NCBI GenBank assembly: GCA_016288215.1
Contig: JAEEYQ010000006.1
Coordinates: 33,532 to 97,531, forward strand
Origin: Lentisphaeria bacterium
GTDB lineage: Bacteria; Verrucomicrobiota; Lentisphaeria; Oligosphaerales; Oligosphaeraceae
Reading direction: 5' to 3'
DNA: 64,000 nucleotides
The position numbers were made by a program, and so were the translations under genes. The notes beneath the pieces are model-generated. The model was given only the letters and a program-made list of their open reading frames with translations. It was not told the origin of the DNA and searched no databases. Shown here one piece after another: positions 44,948-54,924 of this stretch (position 1 is the first letter of the stretch; each line of letters opens with the position of its first letter).

Positions 44948-46813
44948 ATGAAACATCTTTGCGTAGGATTGATGCTGACCCTTTGCCTTTGCGAAGGGGT
45001 GCGCGCCGTGGAGCCCATCCATGTTCTGGATCTTTCCTATCTGAATAAGAAGAACTTGAACAATGCCGACCAAATGCAGGAGGCGTGGGACACGCTGCAT
45101 CTGGCGGCAAGCCTGCAGGGCATCGTCAACCGCAAAGGTCCCCGCCTGTTCATCCGTTTCATGCCCGATCCAGACGATTTTTGGTTCGACTACTGCACCA
45201 ACGAATCCGGCTGGCTCGTCAATCGGCAGCTTGTCCGCCATGAAGGGGAGGCCGGGCTTCTGGAGCTCATCGGCGTCTACGGCAAGGAGTTCAAGGGCGT
45301 GGTCTCCTATCCGGACACCCCCTACGCCAGCAGCAATGTGGCCTCCACCATCGCGGGCGTGGAAAGCCGTCTGGCCCTGCGGCGGGATGAACAGGATAAC
45401 AGCCTGTACCGCAAGGTGATGGCGCTTCCTGACTGCCCTCAGGATGAGTTCCGGCTGACGGCTGAACGGATGATTCCCAAAGGCGGCTCCACCGGCTCCC
45501 CAAAGAACGACGCCATCCGCTGGGCCATGGAACAGTATCTGGACACCGATAAATGCAGCCCCGATTTCATGGCGTATTACATTGACATGTACTATCTTAC
45601 AGACCCGGGCGCCGGCGGCCGCTTCTCCAACTCCACCTTGTCGAATCACGATTTCTACATCGCCAATGGCGCCTTCTTCTTTGATTTAGGGGTCTGGGGG
45701 GATGAAATCGTCTTTGATGACCCAAAACAGCCGCGGGGCATCGACCGCGAAACCTTGCTGATGCTGCTGAAACGGCAGCATCGCCGCGCCAACGGCAAGA
45801 CTTTCGTCATTGGCGGCTTCCCTCCATGGGCATGGAAATACGCCGACCGTCTCCATCGGCACAATTCTCCGGACGGACGCCGTCACCCCGTGGCGACGGA
45901 GTGGGAGTACTGCCGCCTCATCTCCTCCTTCAACGGCATGAAGGACGCCGACGCATTGGACATGTCCGGCATGGCAAACGCCTCCTTCTATCGCTTCTTC
46001 CCTTTGCAGGACAAGTACTTGCAGCCAGCTCCCGCGCCCACGGAAAAGGAGTTGGTTGAGGCGGGTTATCTCGATGCGGAGGGCAAGGTGACCGACCACA
46101 TCTACATGACATGGTATATGGGCGACTACGATTCCGCTGCATGGCTGAATCTGTTTGCGCCCCGCTGGTGGCGCGACCCCATGCATGGCAAGACCATGTG
46201 CTCCTGGGCCTTTGATCCGTCATTGGCCATCCGCGCGCCTCACGCTGTCCATTATGTGCGCACCAAAGCCGCCCCGACGGACTATTTCATGGCGGGGGAC
46301 AACGGTTATGGCTATTTGGCGCCCACCCAACTTTCCGCGCCGCGCATGGATCCTGAGATTCCAGATGGCTGGGGCGCGTGGTCGGCGCTGTGCCGTAAAG
46401 CCTTTGAGCAGTTTGACATCGGCATCACGGGCTTCATCATCGATCCGGGGGCCAACCCCAGAATCCGCCGTGTGGCGGAGGAGTATGCGAAATTCTCCCG
46501 CGAGGGCTTTGTGTATATGGACAACCAGTTCGCGGGGGAGGTCCGCACGCAGGATGGTGTCCCCTATGTGCGCATGTACAAGGACATCTATGGGGAGCCG
46601 GAGGCCGCCGCCAACGAATTGGCGAAGGATTTTCAGCCGGAGAAGGGGGCGAAGTTCATGATTGTCCGCAGCATTTTGAAGTCCCCCAGCTGGCATGAGG
46701 AGACCGGCCGCCGACTGACGGAGCTGACAAACGGCCGCGTGGTCATCGTCAACCCCCGCCTCTTCTTCCTTTTGGGCAAGCATGCCGCAACCCAACAGCA
46801 CGTAAATAATTAA
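44948..46813 (+). CDS. Secreted GxGYxYP-like protein, putative glycoside hydrolase
   Basis: This 621-aa protein has a signal peptide (MKHLCVGLMLTLCLCEGVRA). The N-terminal domain (AWDTLHLAASLQGIVNRKGP, LFIRFMPDPDDFWFDYC) and core segments YFMAGDNGYGYLAPTQLS and YIDMYYLTDPGAG match the GxGYxYP family, first seen in Bacteroides and PVC bacteria and suspected to be a glycoside hydrolase. The name motif is G-D-N-G-Y-G-Y-L-A-P here, a variant. An AGGA SD lies eight bases before the ATG. It is convergent with the hybrid sensor kinase, with 26 bases between stops. Its enzymatic role is unproven. Confidence 0.72.
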   Translation: MKHLCVGLMLTLCLCEGVRAVEPIHVLDLSYLNKKNLNNADQMQEAWDTLHLAASLQGIVNRKGPRLFIRFMPDPDDFWFDYCTNESGWLVNRQLVRHEGEAGLLELIGVYGKEFKGVVSYPDTPYASSNVASTIAGVESRLALRRDEQDNSLYRKVMALPDCPQDEFRLTAERMIPKGGSTGSPKNDAIRWAMEQYLDTDKCSPDFMAYYIDMYYLTDPGAGGRFSNSTLSNHDFYIANGAFFFDLGVWGDEIVFDDPKQPRGIDRETLLMLLKRQHRRANGKTFVIGGFPPWAWKYADRLHRHNSPDGRRHPVATEWEYCRLISSFNGMKDADALDMSGMANASFYRFFPLQDKYLQPAPAPTEKELVEAGYLDAEGKVTDHIYMTWYMGDYDSAAWLNLFAPRWWRDPMHGKTMCSWAFDPSLAIRAPHAVHYVRTKAAPTDYFMAGDNGYGYLAPTQLSAPRMDPEIPDGWGAWSALCRKAFEQFDIGITGFIIDPGANPRIRRVAEEYAKFSREGFVYMDNQFAGEVRTQDGVPYVRMYKDIYGEPEAAANELAKDFQPEKGAKFMIVRSILKSPSWHEETGRRLTELTNGRVVIVNPRLFFLLGKHAATQQHVNN

Positions 46814-46839
46814 GTGCCATTATTTTGCGGCCCTCCGCA

Positions 46840-49800
46840 TCAGGATGCGTCCTTCTCCCAAATCAGCTCTTCCAAGGTCTGGTAAAGACGTTCGGACACC
46901 ACGGGTTTGGACAGATGTGCGTTCATGCCCACCTGCAATGAACGCTGCACATCTTCGTCAAAGGCATTGGCGGTCATGGCAATGATGGGGATGGTTTTTG
47001 CATCAGGCTTGTCCAGCGCCCGAATTGCGGCCGTTGCCTCCAGACCGTCCATTTCTGGCATGCGAACGTCCATCAGGATGGCGTCATAATAACCGACCGG
47101 GCTCTTCTCAAACATCTCAAGAACGATCTTGCCGTTTTGTGCGTGGTCAATATACGCCTCGCGCATCTGAATGATCTCTTTCATAATCTCCGCGTTGATC
47201 TCGTTATCCTCCGCCATGAGGATATGCCTGCCTTTCAGTTCAGCCCGCTTTTTCTCTTTGTAGAGACTCATGTTGTTCTTTCGCGCGATGCGTTCGAATT
47301 CGCTGATCACGTTGGAGGCAAACAGGGGTTTCGCCAAAAAGCTGTCGACGCCGATATGGAGCGCCTCATCCATGATATCGTCCCAGTTGAAGGACGTCAG
47401 GATGATCACCGTCGTTTCCTTGTCATACCGCTGCCGAATCTCCTTGGCCACGGCAATGCCATCCATCTCGGGCATTTTCCAATCGAGCAGCACGAGATTG
47501 TAAGGCTCGTGCTTGGCATGTTGCACCTCCAGCATCTGCAAGGCGGTCTGCCCATCGTTGCAGGTGTCGGCCTTGATGCCGACCTCGTCCAGCACGATGC
47601 GCGCGTGTTCCGCCGCGATTTCCTCATCATCCACCACTAGGATGCGCATGTCCTTCGGGGTGACATAGTTCGTCACTTGTCCCTGATGTTGGCTGTTGGT
47701 CAGCGTGATGACAACGGTGAACTCTGTCCCCACGCCCTTTTCAGATTCGACGGAGATCGTGCCATTCATCAGTTCGACGATGTTTTTCGTGATGGCCATG
47801 CCGAGACCGGCACTGCCGTACCTGCTGCTCCTGCCGCTGTCCTCCTGCGTGAATGCGTCAAAGACCTTGGGAATGAATGCGGCATCCATCCCGATGCCAG
47901 TGTCCTTTACGCTGAACTTCACAGTGGAATGATCGCCGAATACAGCGGTGCGTTCCACCGTCAGGGTGATGCTGCCTGGTGCATCTGTAAACTTGATTGC
48001 ATTGGAAAGAATGTTGATGAGCACTTGCTTGAGCTTCATGTCATCACCGATATAGTAGTCACTGACGCCGCCATTGACTCTGCACTCATAATGGAGTCCT
48101 TTTTCCTTGCATTGGGCCATCACCATGGTATTGAGCTGTTCAAGCATTTCACTGAAGGAAAACTCTTCTTTTCGGAGCACAAATCGGCCGGACTCGATTC
48201 GGCTCATGTCCAGAATGTCGTTGATCAGGCCCAACAGATGCTGTGCGCTTCCTCCGATTTTCACCAAGTATTCCCGTGTCTCAGGTGGAAGCGATGGATT
48301 CCGAAGCGCCATGCTGTCCAGCCCGATGATCGCGTTCATGGGCGTGCGGATCTCATGGCTCATGCTGGACAGGAAGGCCGTCTTTGCCTTGTTGGCCTCT
48401 TCCGCCGCCGCCAACGCCTCTCCAAGCGCCTGATTTTTGGCCATTGCATCACGCATTTCGGTATCAATGATTGTCAGGCCAAGGCCAACCGCATGCACAA
48501 CATGATCGTCACGGTTTTCGGCATGCCATACGTCTGCCATCCGAATCATTTCATAATACTCCCTGCCGCCACGCTGTGCCAGATAGCGGTAGCAGATGAT
48601 CAGCTCATTTGCCAGCATCTTCCGCACATGGTCGGGCTCGATGAACTTCAGGAAGTCTTCTCTGTAACTCTCTGCAACATAGTGATTTCCATACCAGGCA
48701 AAGCGCTCGTAGTAGGGGAAGTGGACGCCTTCTGGCGTCTGATCATGGTCGTTCGGGTCGGCTCGATAGCAAACGGCGTCATTGTTGTCCAAGTCCACAT
48801 GGTAGACGCAGCGATAGTCCGACGCCAGCGCCGTGATCATCCTATCCTGTTGCGCTCGACGCTTTTGTTGCTCCAGCAGCTCTTCCTGAAGGGCAAGCCG
48901 GTCTTCCAGCTCCTGCTGCTTTGCCCGCTGGCTTTCCGCCAGTTCCGCATTTGCCTTCTCCAGTTCCTTTCGAGCGGTTTCCTTGTTCTGAATCTCGCGT
49001 TTTGAACGTCTTGTGTCGCGGACAAGGAACAGGATAATCACTGCGGCGACCGCGAGGATGATGCCTCCGAAGACGGCCATATTGTCTCGAAGCATATCGG
49101 TAAACGAATAGGAATACAGCTGGTCCGTGTAACGGAACGCCAGGCTTTGCGCATAATCCGCTCCGAGCACATTGATCCCTCGGTTGACCAGCTTCAAAAG
49201 ACCTTCGTTGCCGAGCTGCACGCCAAAGCTTCGGTCGTCGTCATGCGTTGTCTGGCGGAGAGAAAGCCCACTGTATCGGCTGTTGCGCAGGATGTCGTTG
49301 GCTCTGAGGCCGTTAAGTGTCGTGCAATCGACTTGACCGCTGCTGACAGCGCTCAGACAGGCGTCAATGGATGGATAAAACGTGATTTTGGCTTCGGGAT
49401 AATGGGTCTTGACAAAGAAGAATTGCATGCGGTTGTTTTCATTCACCGCGAAATGACGAGTGGTGTTTTCACTGTAGTCGCCTTTATAGACTAGTTCCGT
49501 GGCGGCGGAAACCACTGCGCTGGAGCGGAAAATGCCGCTCTCTTCAGCATAGTACAGAGCACCTCCGACAGGGAAGACCACGTCGATCGTGCCAGTTCCA
49601 AGCCCGCTGATCATGTCATCATACTTGTCAAAGCTCATGAAGGAGACCACAACATCTTTGATGTCAAGCTTCTCCAACATGCGTGGAATGAAGTCTTTGA
49701 CCAGACCCGTCACGTTTCCGGATGCATCGGTGTCACAGTAGGGTAGATAATTGTTCAAATAGCCGACACAGAGCGTCTTGTGTTCTGAAAGCCATTTCTT

Positions 49801-50628
49801 TTCCGCCGGGGAAAAGGCACGGCTTGAGATGCTCACGGGGTAGTATTTGCTGCGAAGGAAAGTGATGTAATTCGGTTCATTCACCGAAAGCTCTGTCTGA
49901 GCGGCGTTGAGCTTGACCAGCAGATCGGGCCTTGATCTGCTGACGCACAGATAATAGTTGGATGCTCCGAAAGAGCACAGCAGCTCTGTGTTTGACCTTT
50001 TGTATGCGCCGTCTCCTTCTGCCGCGAGGACATCGATTTGTTGATTGTCAAAGGCCGTGAAGAGCGGTTCGTAATCATGAAAGACGACGATCTTCGCCTG
50101 CACGTCGTGTTTCCTCAGAAACTCTTGCAGGGAATCTTCCATTGCGCTTGCAAGGACGCCGATCCGTTTGCCGTTCAGAGTCGCCGGATTCACTGTGATT
50201 GTTTCGTCGGCATCGTGCTTTATCAGGCTATAGGTTTCATTGCCCATGGGCGAATCAGGATAGCCGATGAGCGATTTGCGTCCCTCTTTCCATGCCAGGC
50301 CGGCGAGAAAATCAATCTTGCCGTCCAAGAGCATCTGATACAGGGCGCTGAAATCGCCATAGACATATTCGTATCGCCAACCTGTGTACTCCGAGAGTTT
50401 CTGATAATACTCATAGGCGTATCCGGTTTTGATGGCGCCAGGTTGCGCCCCCTCCTGGAACACCTCGTTTTCATAGTAGCCGACACGGACCGGCTTGCTC
50501 TCATTGTCAACGGAAGCAATGGAGCGCGGACACATAAAAACGGCCAGCATGATAAAGTAGAGCAGTGGCGCGCAATGACCATTGTACACCCTTGCTTTCA
50601 ATTGAATGACGATCTTTTTGCTTCTCAT
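46840..50628 (-). CDS. Hybrid sensor histidine kinase with two periplasmic solute-binding domains
   Basis: This is a 1262-aa membrane protein. A signal/TM at about 15-40 precedes two SBP_bac_3 domains, about 45-270 (KPVRVGYYENEVFQ) and 285-515 (KTLCVGYLNNYLPYCD). The TM is at about 522-545 (AVFGGIILAVAAVIILFLV), then a coiled coil, a PAS-like region and a second helix. The HisKA box is FLSSMSHEIRTPMNAIIGLD with the phospho-accepting His, and the ATPase has LSNAIKFTDAPGSITL and SAGLGMAITKNIVELM. Two receiver domains follow: RILVVDDEEIAAEH with LVLLDWKMPEMDG, and HILMAEDNEINAEI with AILMDVRMPEMDG. BvgS/EvgS-like, but with two receivers and no Hpt domain. The output partner is not in the window. 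Confidence 0.92.
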   Translation of the reverse strand: MRSKKIVIQLKARVYNGHCAPLLYFIMLAVFMCPRSIASVDNESKPVRVGYYENEVFQEGAQPGAIKTGYAYEYYQKLSEYTGWRYEYVYGDFSALYQMLLDGKIDFLAGLAWKEGRKSLIGYPDSPMGNETYSLIKHDADETITVNPATLNGKRIGVLASAMEDSLQEFLRKHDVQAKIVVFHDYEPLFTAFDNQQIDVLAAEGDGAYKRSNTELLCSFGASNYYLCVSRSRPDLLVKLNAAQTELSVNEPNYITFLRSKYYPVSISSRAFSPAEKKWLSEHKTLCVGYLNNYLPYCDTDASGNVTGLVKDFIPRMLEKLDIKDVVVSFMSFDKYDDMISGLGTGTIDVVFPVGGALYYAEESGIFRSSAVVSAATELVYKGDYSENTTRHFAVNENNRMQFFFVKTHYPEAKITFYPSIDACLSAVSSGQVDCTTLNGLRANDILRNSRYSGLSLRQTTHDDDRSFGVQLGNEGLLKLVNRGINVLGADYAQSLAFRYTDQLYSYSFTDMLRDNMAVFGGIILAVAAVIILFLVRDTRRSKREIQNKETARKELEKANAELAESQRAKQQELEDRLALQEELLEQQKRRAQQDRMITALASDYRCVYHVDLDNNDAVCYRADPNDHDQTPEGVHFPYYERFAWYGNHYVAESYREDFLKFIEPDHVRKMLANELIICYRYLAQRGGREYYEMIRMADVWHAENRDDHVVHAVGLGLTIIDTEMRDAMAKNQALGEALAAAEEANKAKTAFLSSMSHEIRTPMNAIIGLDSMALRNPSLPPETREYLVKIGGSAQHLLGLINDILDMSRIESGRFVLRKEEFSFSEMLEQLNTMVMAQCKEKGLHYECRVNGGVSDYYIGDDMKLKQVLINILSNAIKFTDAPGSITLTVERTAVFGDHSTVKFSVKDTGIGMDAAFIPKVFDAFTQEDSGRSSRYGSAGLGMAITKNIVELMNGTISVESEKGVGTEFTVVITLTNSQHQGQVTNYVTPKDMRILVVDDEEIAAEHARIVLDEVGIKADTCNDGQTALQMLEVQHAKHEPYNLVLLDWKMPEMDGIAVAKEIRQRYDKETTVIILTSFNWDDIMDEALHIGVDSFLAKPLFASNVISEFERIARKNNMSLYKEKKRAELKGRHILMAEDNEINAEIMKEIIQMREAYIDHAQNGKIVLEMFEKSPVGYYDAILMDVRMPEMDGLEATAAIRALDKPDAKTIPIIAMTANAFDEDVQRSLQVGMNAHLSKPVVSERLYQTLEELIWEKDAS

Positions 50629-50752
50629 GCCAATTCCAACGTGATGATTTGCGACTCTTCCAACGCATTGATTCTTTCATAATCTAGCCATCGAATCAGA
50701 TTTTTCTAGTTTCACAGCCAGAAGTCGTTGAAAGAGGTTCTTGACGATTGTT

Positions 50753-52147
50753 TTAATTTTGCTTCAGAGTTTCCATCATATATTCCTGAATGACAGCACG
50801 TTCCGGCTTTTTCAGCACTTTGCGGACCGGCAGCTGCTTCAGCGCCTCCAACGTGGGATGGCGGGCGATGTCCTTGCCCACGGCCTGGGTGATGGCGGCG
50901 GCGAATTTGGCGGGATGGGCGGTGGCGAGGCATACCGTCGGCACGTCGGCGACGAAGGACTCCGCCACGGCGACGCCCACGGCCGTGTGGGGATCCAGAA
51001 GGATGCCCTCCGTCTCATAGACCTTGCGGATGGTGGCCAGCGTCATGGCGGTGTCGCCTCTGCCGGCGGCAATCAGTCCGTCCGACGGCTCCGGCACCTC
51101 GATCCGCTTTTCGGCGGCGAAAGTGGCCATCAGCTGGCGGAGCCGCGCACTGTCCTGGCCGACGCGGTAGTACAGATAGCGTTCGAAGTTGCTGGCCACT
51201 TGAATGTCCATGCTCGGACTCAAGGTGGGGCAAACGGTGCCCAGGCTGTAAACGCCGCTGTTGAAGAAACGGGAGAGAATGTCGTTTTCGTTGGTGGCAA
51301 GAATCAGCCGCTGGATGGGGGCGCCCATCTTGGCGGCCACGTAGCCTGCGAAGATGTCGCCGAAATTGCCTGTGGGGACGGCGACCTGCACGGCCTCCGC
51401 CCCTGTGGCGTCCTGCGCACGGAAGGCAGCCCAGAAGTAGTAGACGACTTGGGCCAGCACCCGTGCCCAATTCACGGAGTTGACCGCCCCCAACGCATAT
51501 TGCCGCTTGAAGGGCAGGTCGTTGAACACCTCCTTCAGAACCCGCTGTCCGTCGTCAAAGGTGCCCTGGACGGCGATGCAGTGGACGTTTGCGTCCGGCA
51601 CGGTGGTCATCTGCCGCTCCTGCAGGGGGCTGACGCGGCCGTCGGGGAACATGATGAAGATGTGGATGCCCTTTTTGCCGCGCACGCCGTGGATGGCGGC
51701 GCTGCCTGTGTCGCCGCTGGTGGCGCCGAGGATGTTCAGTCGGCCGCCCCGCTTCTCGAGCACGTACTCAAAGAGATTGCCAAGGAACTGTAGCGCAATG
51801 TCTTTGAACGCGAGGGTGGGGCCGTGGAACAGCTCCGCGATGAACAAGGGGCCGCAGGGATGCACAGGCACGACCTCCGCTGTGTCGAAGGTGGCGTAAC
51901 TGCGCTCCACAAGGCGAGTTAGGTCATCAGTCGGCATGGCGTTCCCCACAAAGCCCCGCAGGACCTCCACCGCCAGCTGGGGATAGCTCAGCGTCCGCCA
52001 GGCGGACAGCTTGTCGGCGGCGTTGGGAAAGCGCTCCGGCAACAGGAGGCCGCCGTCGTCGGCCAGTCCCATCATCACCGCATCGAGAAAGCCGACGGGC
52101 TCAATGCCGCCGCGCGTGCTGAAATATTGCATGGAATCCTGTGACAC
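50753..52147 (-). CDS. thrC: Threonine synthase
   Basis: This 464-aa PLP enzyme makes threonine from O-phosphohomoserine. The N-terminal FSTRGG and the PLP motif LFHGPTLAFKDIALQFLG (the Lys near residue 115 forms the Schiff base), GATSGDTGSAAIHGVRGKKG and VPTGNFGDIFAGYVAAKMGA are family signatures. The length agrees with the longer, ThrC-II-like group. The start is taken as GTG at 52147 with AAGGA upstream; ATG at 52132 (MQYFSTRGG) is the alternative, closer to the usual N-terminus. It is six bases behind the glycogen branching enzyme stop, which suggests one transcript, although the two pathways are unrelated. Confidence 0.93.
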   Translation of the reverse strand: MSQDSMQYFSTRGGIEPVGFLDAVMMGLADDGGLLLPERFPNAADKLSAWRTLSYPQLAVEVLRGFVGNAMPTDDLTRLVERSYATFDTAEVVPVHPCGPLFIAELFHGPTLAFKDIALQFLGNLFEYVLEKRGGRLNILGATSGDTGSAAIHGVRGKKGIHIFIMFPDGRVSPLQERQMTTVPDANVHCIAVQGTFDDGQRVLKEVFNDLPFKRQYALGAVNSVNWARVLAQVVYYFWAAFRAQDATGAEAVQVAVPTGNFGDIFAGYVAAKMGAPIQRLILATNENDILSRFFNSGVYSLGTVCPTLSPSMDIQVASNFERYLYYRVGQDSARLRQLMATFAAEKRIEVPEPSDGLIAAGRGDTAMTLATIRKVYETEGILLDPHTAVGVAVAESFVADVPTVCLATAHPAKFAAAITQAVGKDIARHPTLEALKQLPVRKVLKKPERAVIQEYMMETLKQN

Positions 52148-52153
52148 GTTGTG

Positions 52154-54220
52154 TTATCCTTTCTGATGATCGTTGTCGGCAGGCCGTCGCGAATTCGTCG
52201 TTTCGGCGGCCTCCCGTTTGAGAACCAGACAAACCCGACAGGGGAGGTAGACGGACAGCGTTTGGGCGCTGGGGATGAAAACCTGTCCTGCCTTCACGCG
52301 GCCCTGACCGCCGAAGGCGGGGGCGTCGCTGTCCAATATAAGTTTATAACTTCCTGATAAACAAGGAATTACGTAGTCTTTGCGGGAAGTGGTGGGATGG
52401 AAGTTGAAGAGGAACCAATAGCCGGCCCTCTCGAAGACCAAAATCTTGGCGGCGTTGTCCAGCCGGATCAGCTGGGGGCGGCGGTCATAGAATCCGTTGA
52501 TCCCGAGCAGGGCCATCATAGCATGGTCAAATGCCAATAACCCTTTGTAGCGCAAGGATTTGTCTTTGGCCAGGCTCCACTGCCGCCGTGCCATCTGGAA
52601 GGACCATCCGTTGCCTTCGCGGGGGAAATCCACCCATTCGGGGTGGCCGAATTCGTTGCCCATGAAATTCAGGTAGCCGAAGCCGGCGGTGGCCGCCGTG
52701 GCCAGACGTGCCATCTTGTGGAGGGCGCAGGCCCGCTCTGCCGCCAGATTCTCCGCGTTTAGGGCCATGCCGTCATACATGGCCTTGCCCGCCATCTGGA
52801 AGATGAAGGACTTGCCGCCCACGAGGGACTGGTCATGGCATTCCACATAGCTGAGGGTCTTCTCGTCGGCCCGTCGGTTGTTCAGCTCATGCCACAACGT
52901 GTCCAGGGGCCAGTCTTCGTCGGGAAGGTCGGTCAGCCGGAACCAGAAGTCCGTGACGCCCATGGCCAGCCGATAGTCGAAGCCCGCGCCCCCATCCGCC
53001 GCAGGGGAGGCCAGGCCGGGCATGCCGCTTACATCCTCCGCGAGGGTCAGCGGGCGGCCGCCATAGCGGCGGTCGTGGCAGAGGGCGTTGGCGAGGCAGA
53101 GGTAGCTCCACGCGTCCTCGTCCACGTTGTCCGAAAAGTAGTCATCGTAGCCGGAGAAGGCGCGCAGGCCATGGTCCTTGTAGAGCATGCTGGTCACCCC
53201 GTCGAAGCGGAAACCGTCCACATGGTATTCCTCCAGCCAGTATCTGCAGTTGGAGAGGAGGAAGCGGCAGGTTTGGCGGTTGCCGTAGTCGAAGCAGCAG
53301 GAGTTCCAGACGGGATGCCGTCCTCGGTCGCCCTCATGGAAGAAGAGGGAGTTCGTGCCGTCCAGGCAGGCCAGTCCCTCCACGGCGTTGGCGGCGGCGT
53401 GGGAATGGACCAAATCGATGATGACGCCCAGTCCCAGCCGATGGGCCTCGTCCACCATGGCGCGGAAGTCATCCGGTGTGCCGAAGAGGTCGCAGACGGA
53501 GAAGAAATTGGTCGCATGGTAGCCGAAGGAGCCATAGTAGGCGTGCTGCAGGATGGCCATCAGCTGGACATAGCGGTAGCCGCCGGCGGCGATGTCAGGC
53601 AGAACGGTCTTGCGGAACTCCGTAAAGCTCCCGATGCCAAAGCGTTCCGTCGCCATGCCCACATGGGCCTCGTAGATCAGCGGCGGCGTGCCGACGCGGG
53701 GGGCGTGGGCGTCGTGCTTCCATGCATAGGGACGCTCTGGCTTCCAGACTTTGGCGTTGAACATCACGTCGGAGCGGCTGAGCTCCCGTGTGTCCCGCAC
53801 CACGAAGTCCGCGCAGGAGGGAATCCGCTCTCCCGCGCCTCCGGGCCATTCCACGTGCATGCGGTATTCGTCGCCATGCCGCAGCGTGCTGGCGGGAAAC
53901 CGTGCCTCCCATTCGCCGTCGTCTTTCCGTGTGCAGGGGATTCCCGCCTCCAGACGCCATTGGCAGAAGGAGCCGAAGAGCGTCAGGGCCGTGGCATGGG
54001 GCAGCCATTCGCGAAAGCGCCATTCTCCTCTCTCCTCATGAAGGCCATAGTGGCGGTGCCAGTTTGCGAAGGCATGCAGGGAACGTCGTCCTAACCATTT
54101 GCGGCACAAGGACTTAACGCGATTTGACCGCGCTTGGAGCGCCGCCCGCTGGGGCGGCGTCAGCCACGGGTCCGCCATGAGACGGGCCGGACGGTTCTCT
54201 ATGGCCTGTATGGGGTTCAT
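52154..54220 (-). CDS. glgB: GH13 subfamily 8-type 1,4-alpha-glucan branching enzyme
   Basis: This 688-aa cytoplasmic enzyme creates alpha-1,6 branches in glycogen. An N-terminal CBM48-like domain (YGLHEERGEWRFREWLPHAT) leads to the barrel: LGVIIDLVHSHAAANAVEGL, the nucleophile region VDGFRFDGVTSM (Asp near 340), the acid/base region LAEDVSGMPG (Glu near 395), YVECHDQSLVGGK, and GYLNFMGNEFGHPEWVDFPR. The overall pattern is closer to the eukaryotic/Bacteroidota branching enzymes (GH13_8) than to E. coli GlgB. No other glycogen gene is in the window. The start at 54220 has a weak AGAAG upstream. An AT-rich island (about 52330-52375) interrupts otherwise GC-rich coding sequence. Confidence 0.88.
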   Translation of the reverse strand: MNPIQAIENRPARLMADPWLTPPQRAALQARSNRVKSLCRKWLGRRSLHAFANWHRHYGLHEERGEWRFREWLPHATALTLFGSFCQWRLEAGIPCTRKDDGEWEARFPASTLRHGDEYRMHVEWPGGAGERIPSCADFVVRDTRELSRSDVMFNAKVWKPERPYAWKHDAHAPRVGTPPLIYEAHVGMATERFGIGSFTEFRKTVLPDIAAGGYRYVQLMAILQHAYYGSFGYHATNFFSVCDLFGTPDDFRAMVDEAHRLGLGVIIDLVHSHAAANAVEGLACLDGTNSLFFHEGDRGRHPVWNSCCFDYGNRQTCRFLLSNCRYWLEEYHVDGFRFDGVTSMLYKDHGLRAFSGYDDYFSDNVDEDAWSYLCLANALCHDRRYGGRPLTLAEDVSGMPGLASPAADGGAGFDYRLAMGVTDFWFRLTDLPDEDWPLDTLWHELNNRRADEKTLSYVECHDQSLVGGKSFIFQMAGKAMYDGMALNAENLAAERACALHKMARLATAATAGFGYLNFMGNEFGHPEWVDFPREGNGWSFQMARRQWSLAKDKSLRYKGLLAFDHAMMALLGINGFYDRRPQLIRLDNAAKILVFERAGYWFLFNFHPTTSRKDYVIPCLSGSYKLILDSDAPAFGGQGRVKAGQVFIPSAQTLSVYLPCRVCLVLKREAAETTNSRRPADNDHQKG

Positions 54221-54339
54221 GAAAGACTTCTCTGTCGATGGGCCATGCCCTGTTTACTCTATATACCATATATATAATATATTCGCCTTTGACCGCTTCT
54301 CAATCCGTTCCGCTTGTTGATCTTTCTTGCCTTTCACTT

Positions 54340-54545
54340 TTCACTTGACGAGAGACGCTAGACGCGAGACATGAGACGAGAGGTGTGAGACATGGGGGAG
54401 ACGAGAGACGGGAGACGAGAGACGAGAGGTGTCTCACTTTTCATTTGTCATGGGACGTGAGACGGGAGACGAGAGACGAGAGGTGTCTCACTTTTCTCTT
54501 GTCGTGGGACGTGAGACGTGAGACGCGAGACGTGAGATGTGTAAA
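54340..54545. repeat. GAGACGAGAGACGGGAG / GGTGTCTCACTTTTC repeat array
   Basis: Imperfect units of GAGACGAGAGACGGGAGACG are interleaved with AGAGGTGTCTCACTTTTCTC and TTGACG. GTGAGAC and GTCTCAC make each unit partly self-complementary. The same family recurs at about 54925, 58785 and 62204, always in the intergenic regions around the two surface-type genes. A small hairpin TCATGGC/GCCATGA follows at 54577-54600. Confidence 0.85.
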
Positions 54546-54678
54546 TTAATGATAAAACGTTACTTATAGCAAATATTCATGGCCATAATTACAGCCATGA
54601 CAATGGATTCCTTAAACAAACCATCAAGGTTCTGAATAGTTCCTTTCTTCTTTTCACTTTTCACTTTTCACTCACTAG

Positions 54679-54904
54679 TGTCCGGTTAAGTTGAGCATGA
54701 AAGCCTTTTTATGAAAAAAGAGCCAATGAAAATAGATTCCAATCCATGTTTTGGTTCAAATCTTGTCTTTAATTCAATCTGTTTATTCAGTGAAAGCATG
54801 TCTTTTGGAGACAACAATTTCAAATCGTCGCGTTTTGAATAGCATCATAAACATATTGATTTTCAGCATAATACAAACAACACATTCTCAATTTAACCGG
54901 ACAC
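54679..54904. mobile_element. Small MITE with TGTCCGGTTAA inverted ends
   Basis: A 226-bp AT-rich segment begins TGTCCGGTTAA and ends TTAACCGGACA, flanked on both sides by CACTAG/CTAGTG. That fits an 11-bp terminal inverted repeat with a CTAG target duplication (or a longer 17-bp inverted repeat including CACTAG). It is inserted within TTTTCACT repeats. The short open frame inside shows no transposase similarity, so it depends on an enzyme encoded elsewhere. Confidence 0.75.
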
Positions 54905-54924
54905 TAGTGCTTTTCACTAACCTG

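Noticed and set aside
54340..54545. Possible CRISPR array in the GAGACGAGAG block
   Set aside because: Units vary in length and sequence, no constant-length unique spacers separate them, and no cas genes are in the window.
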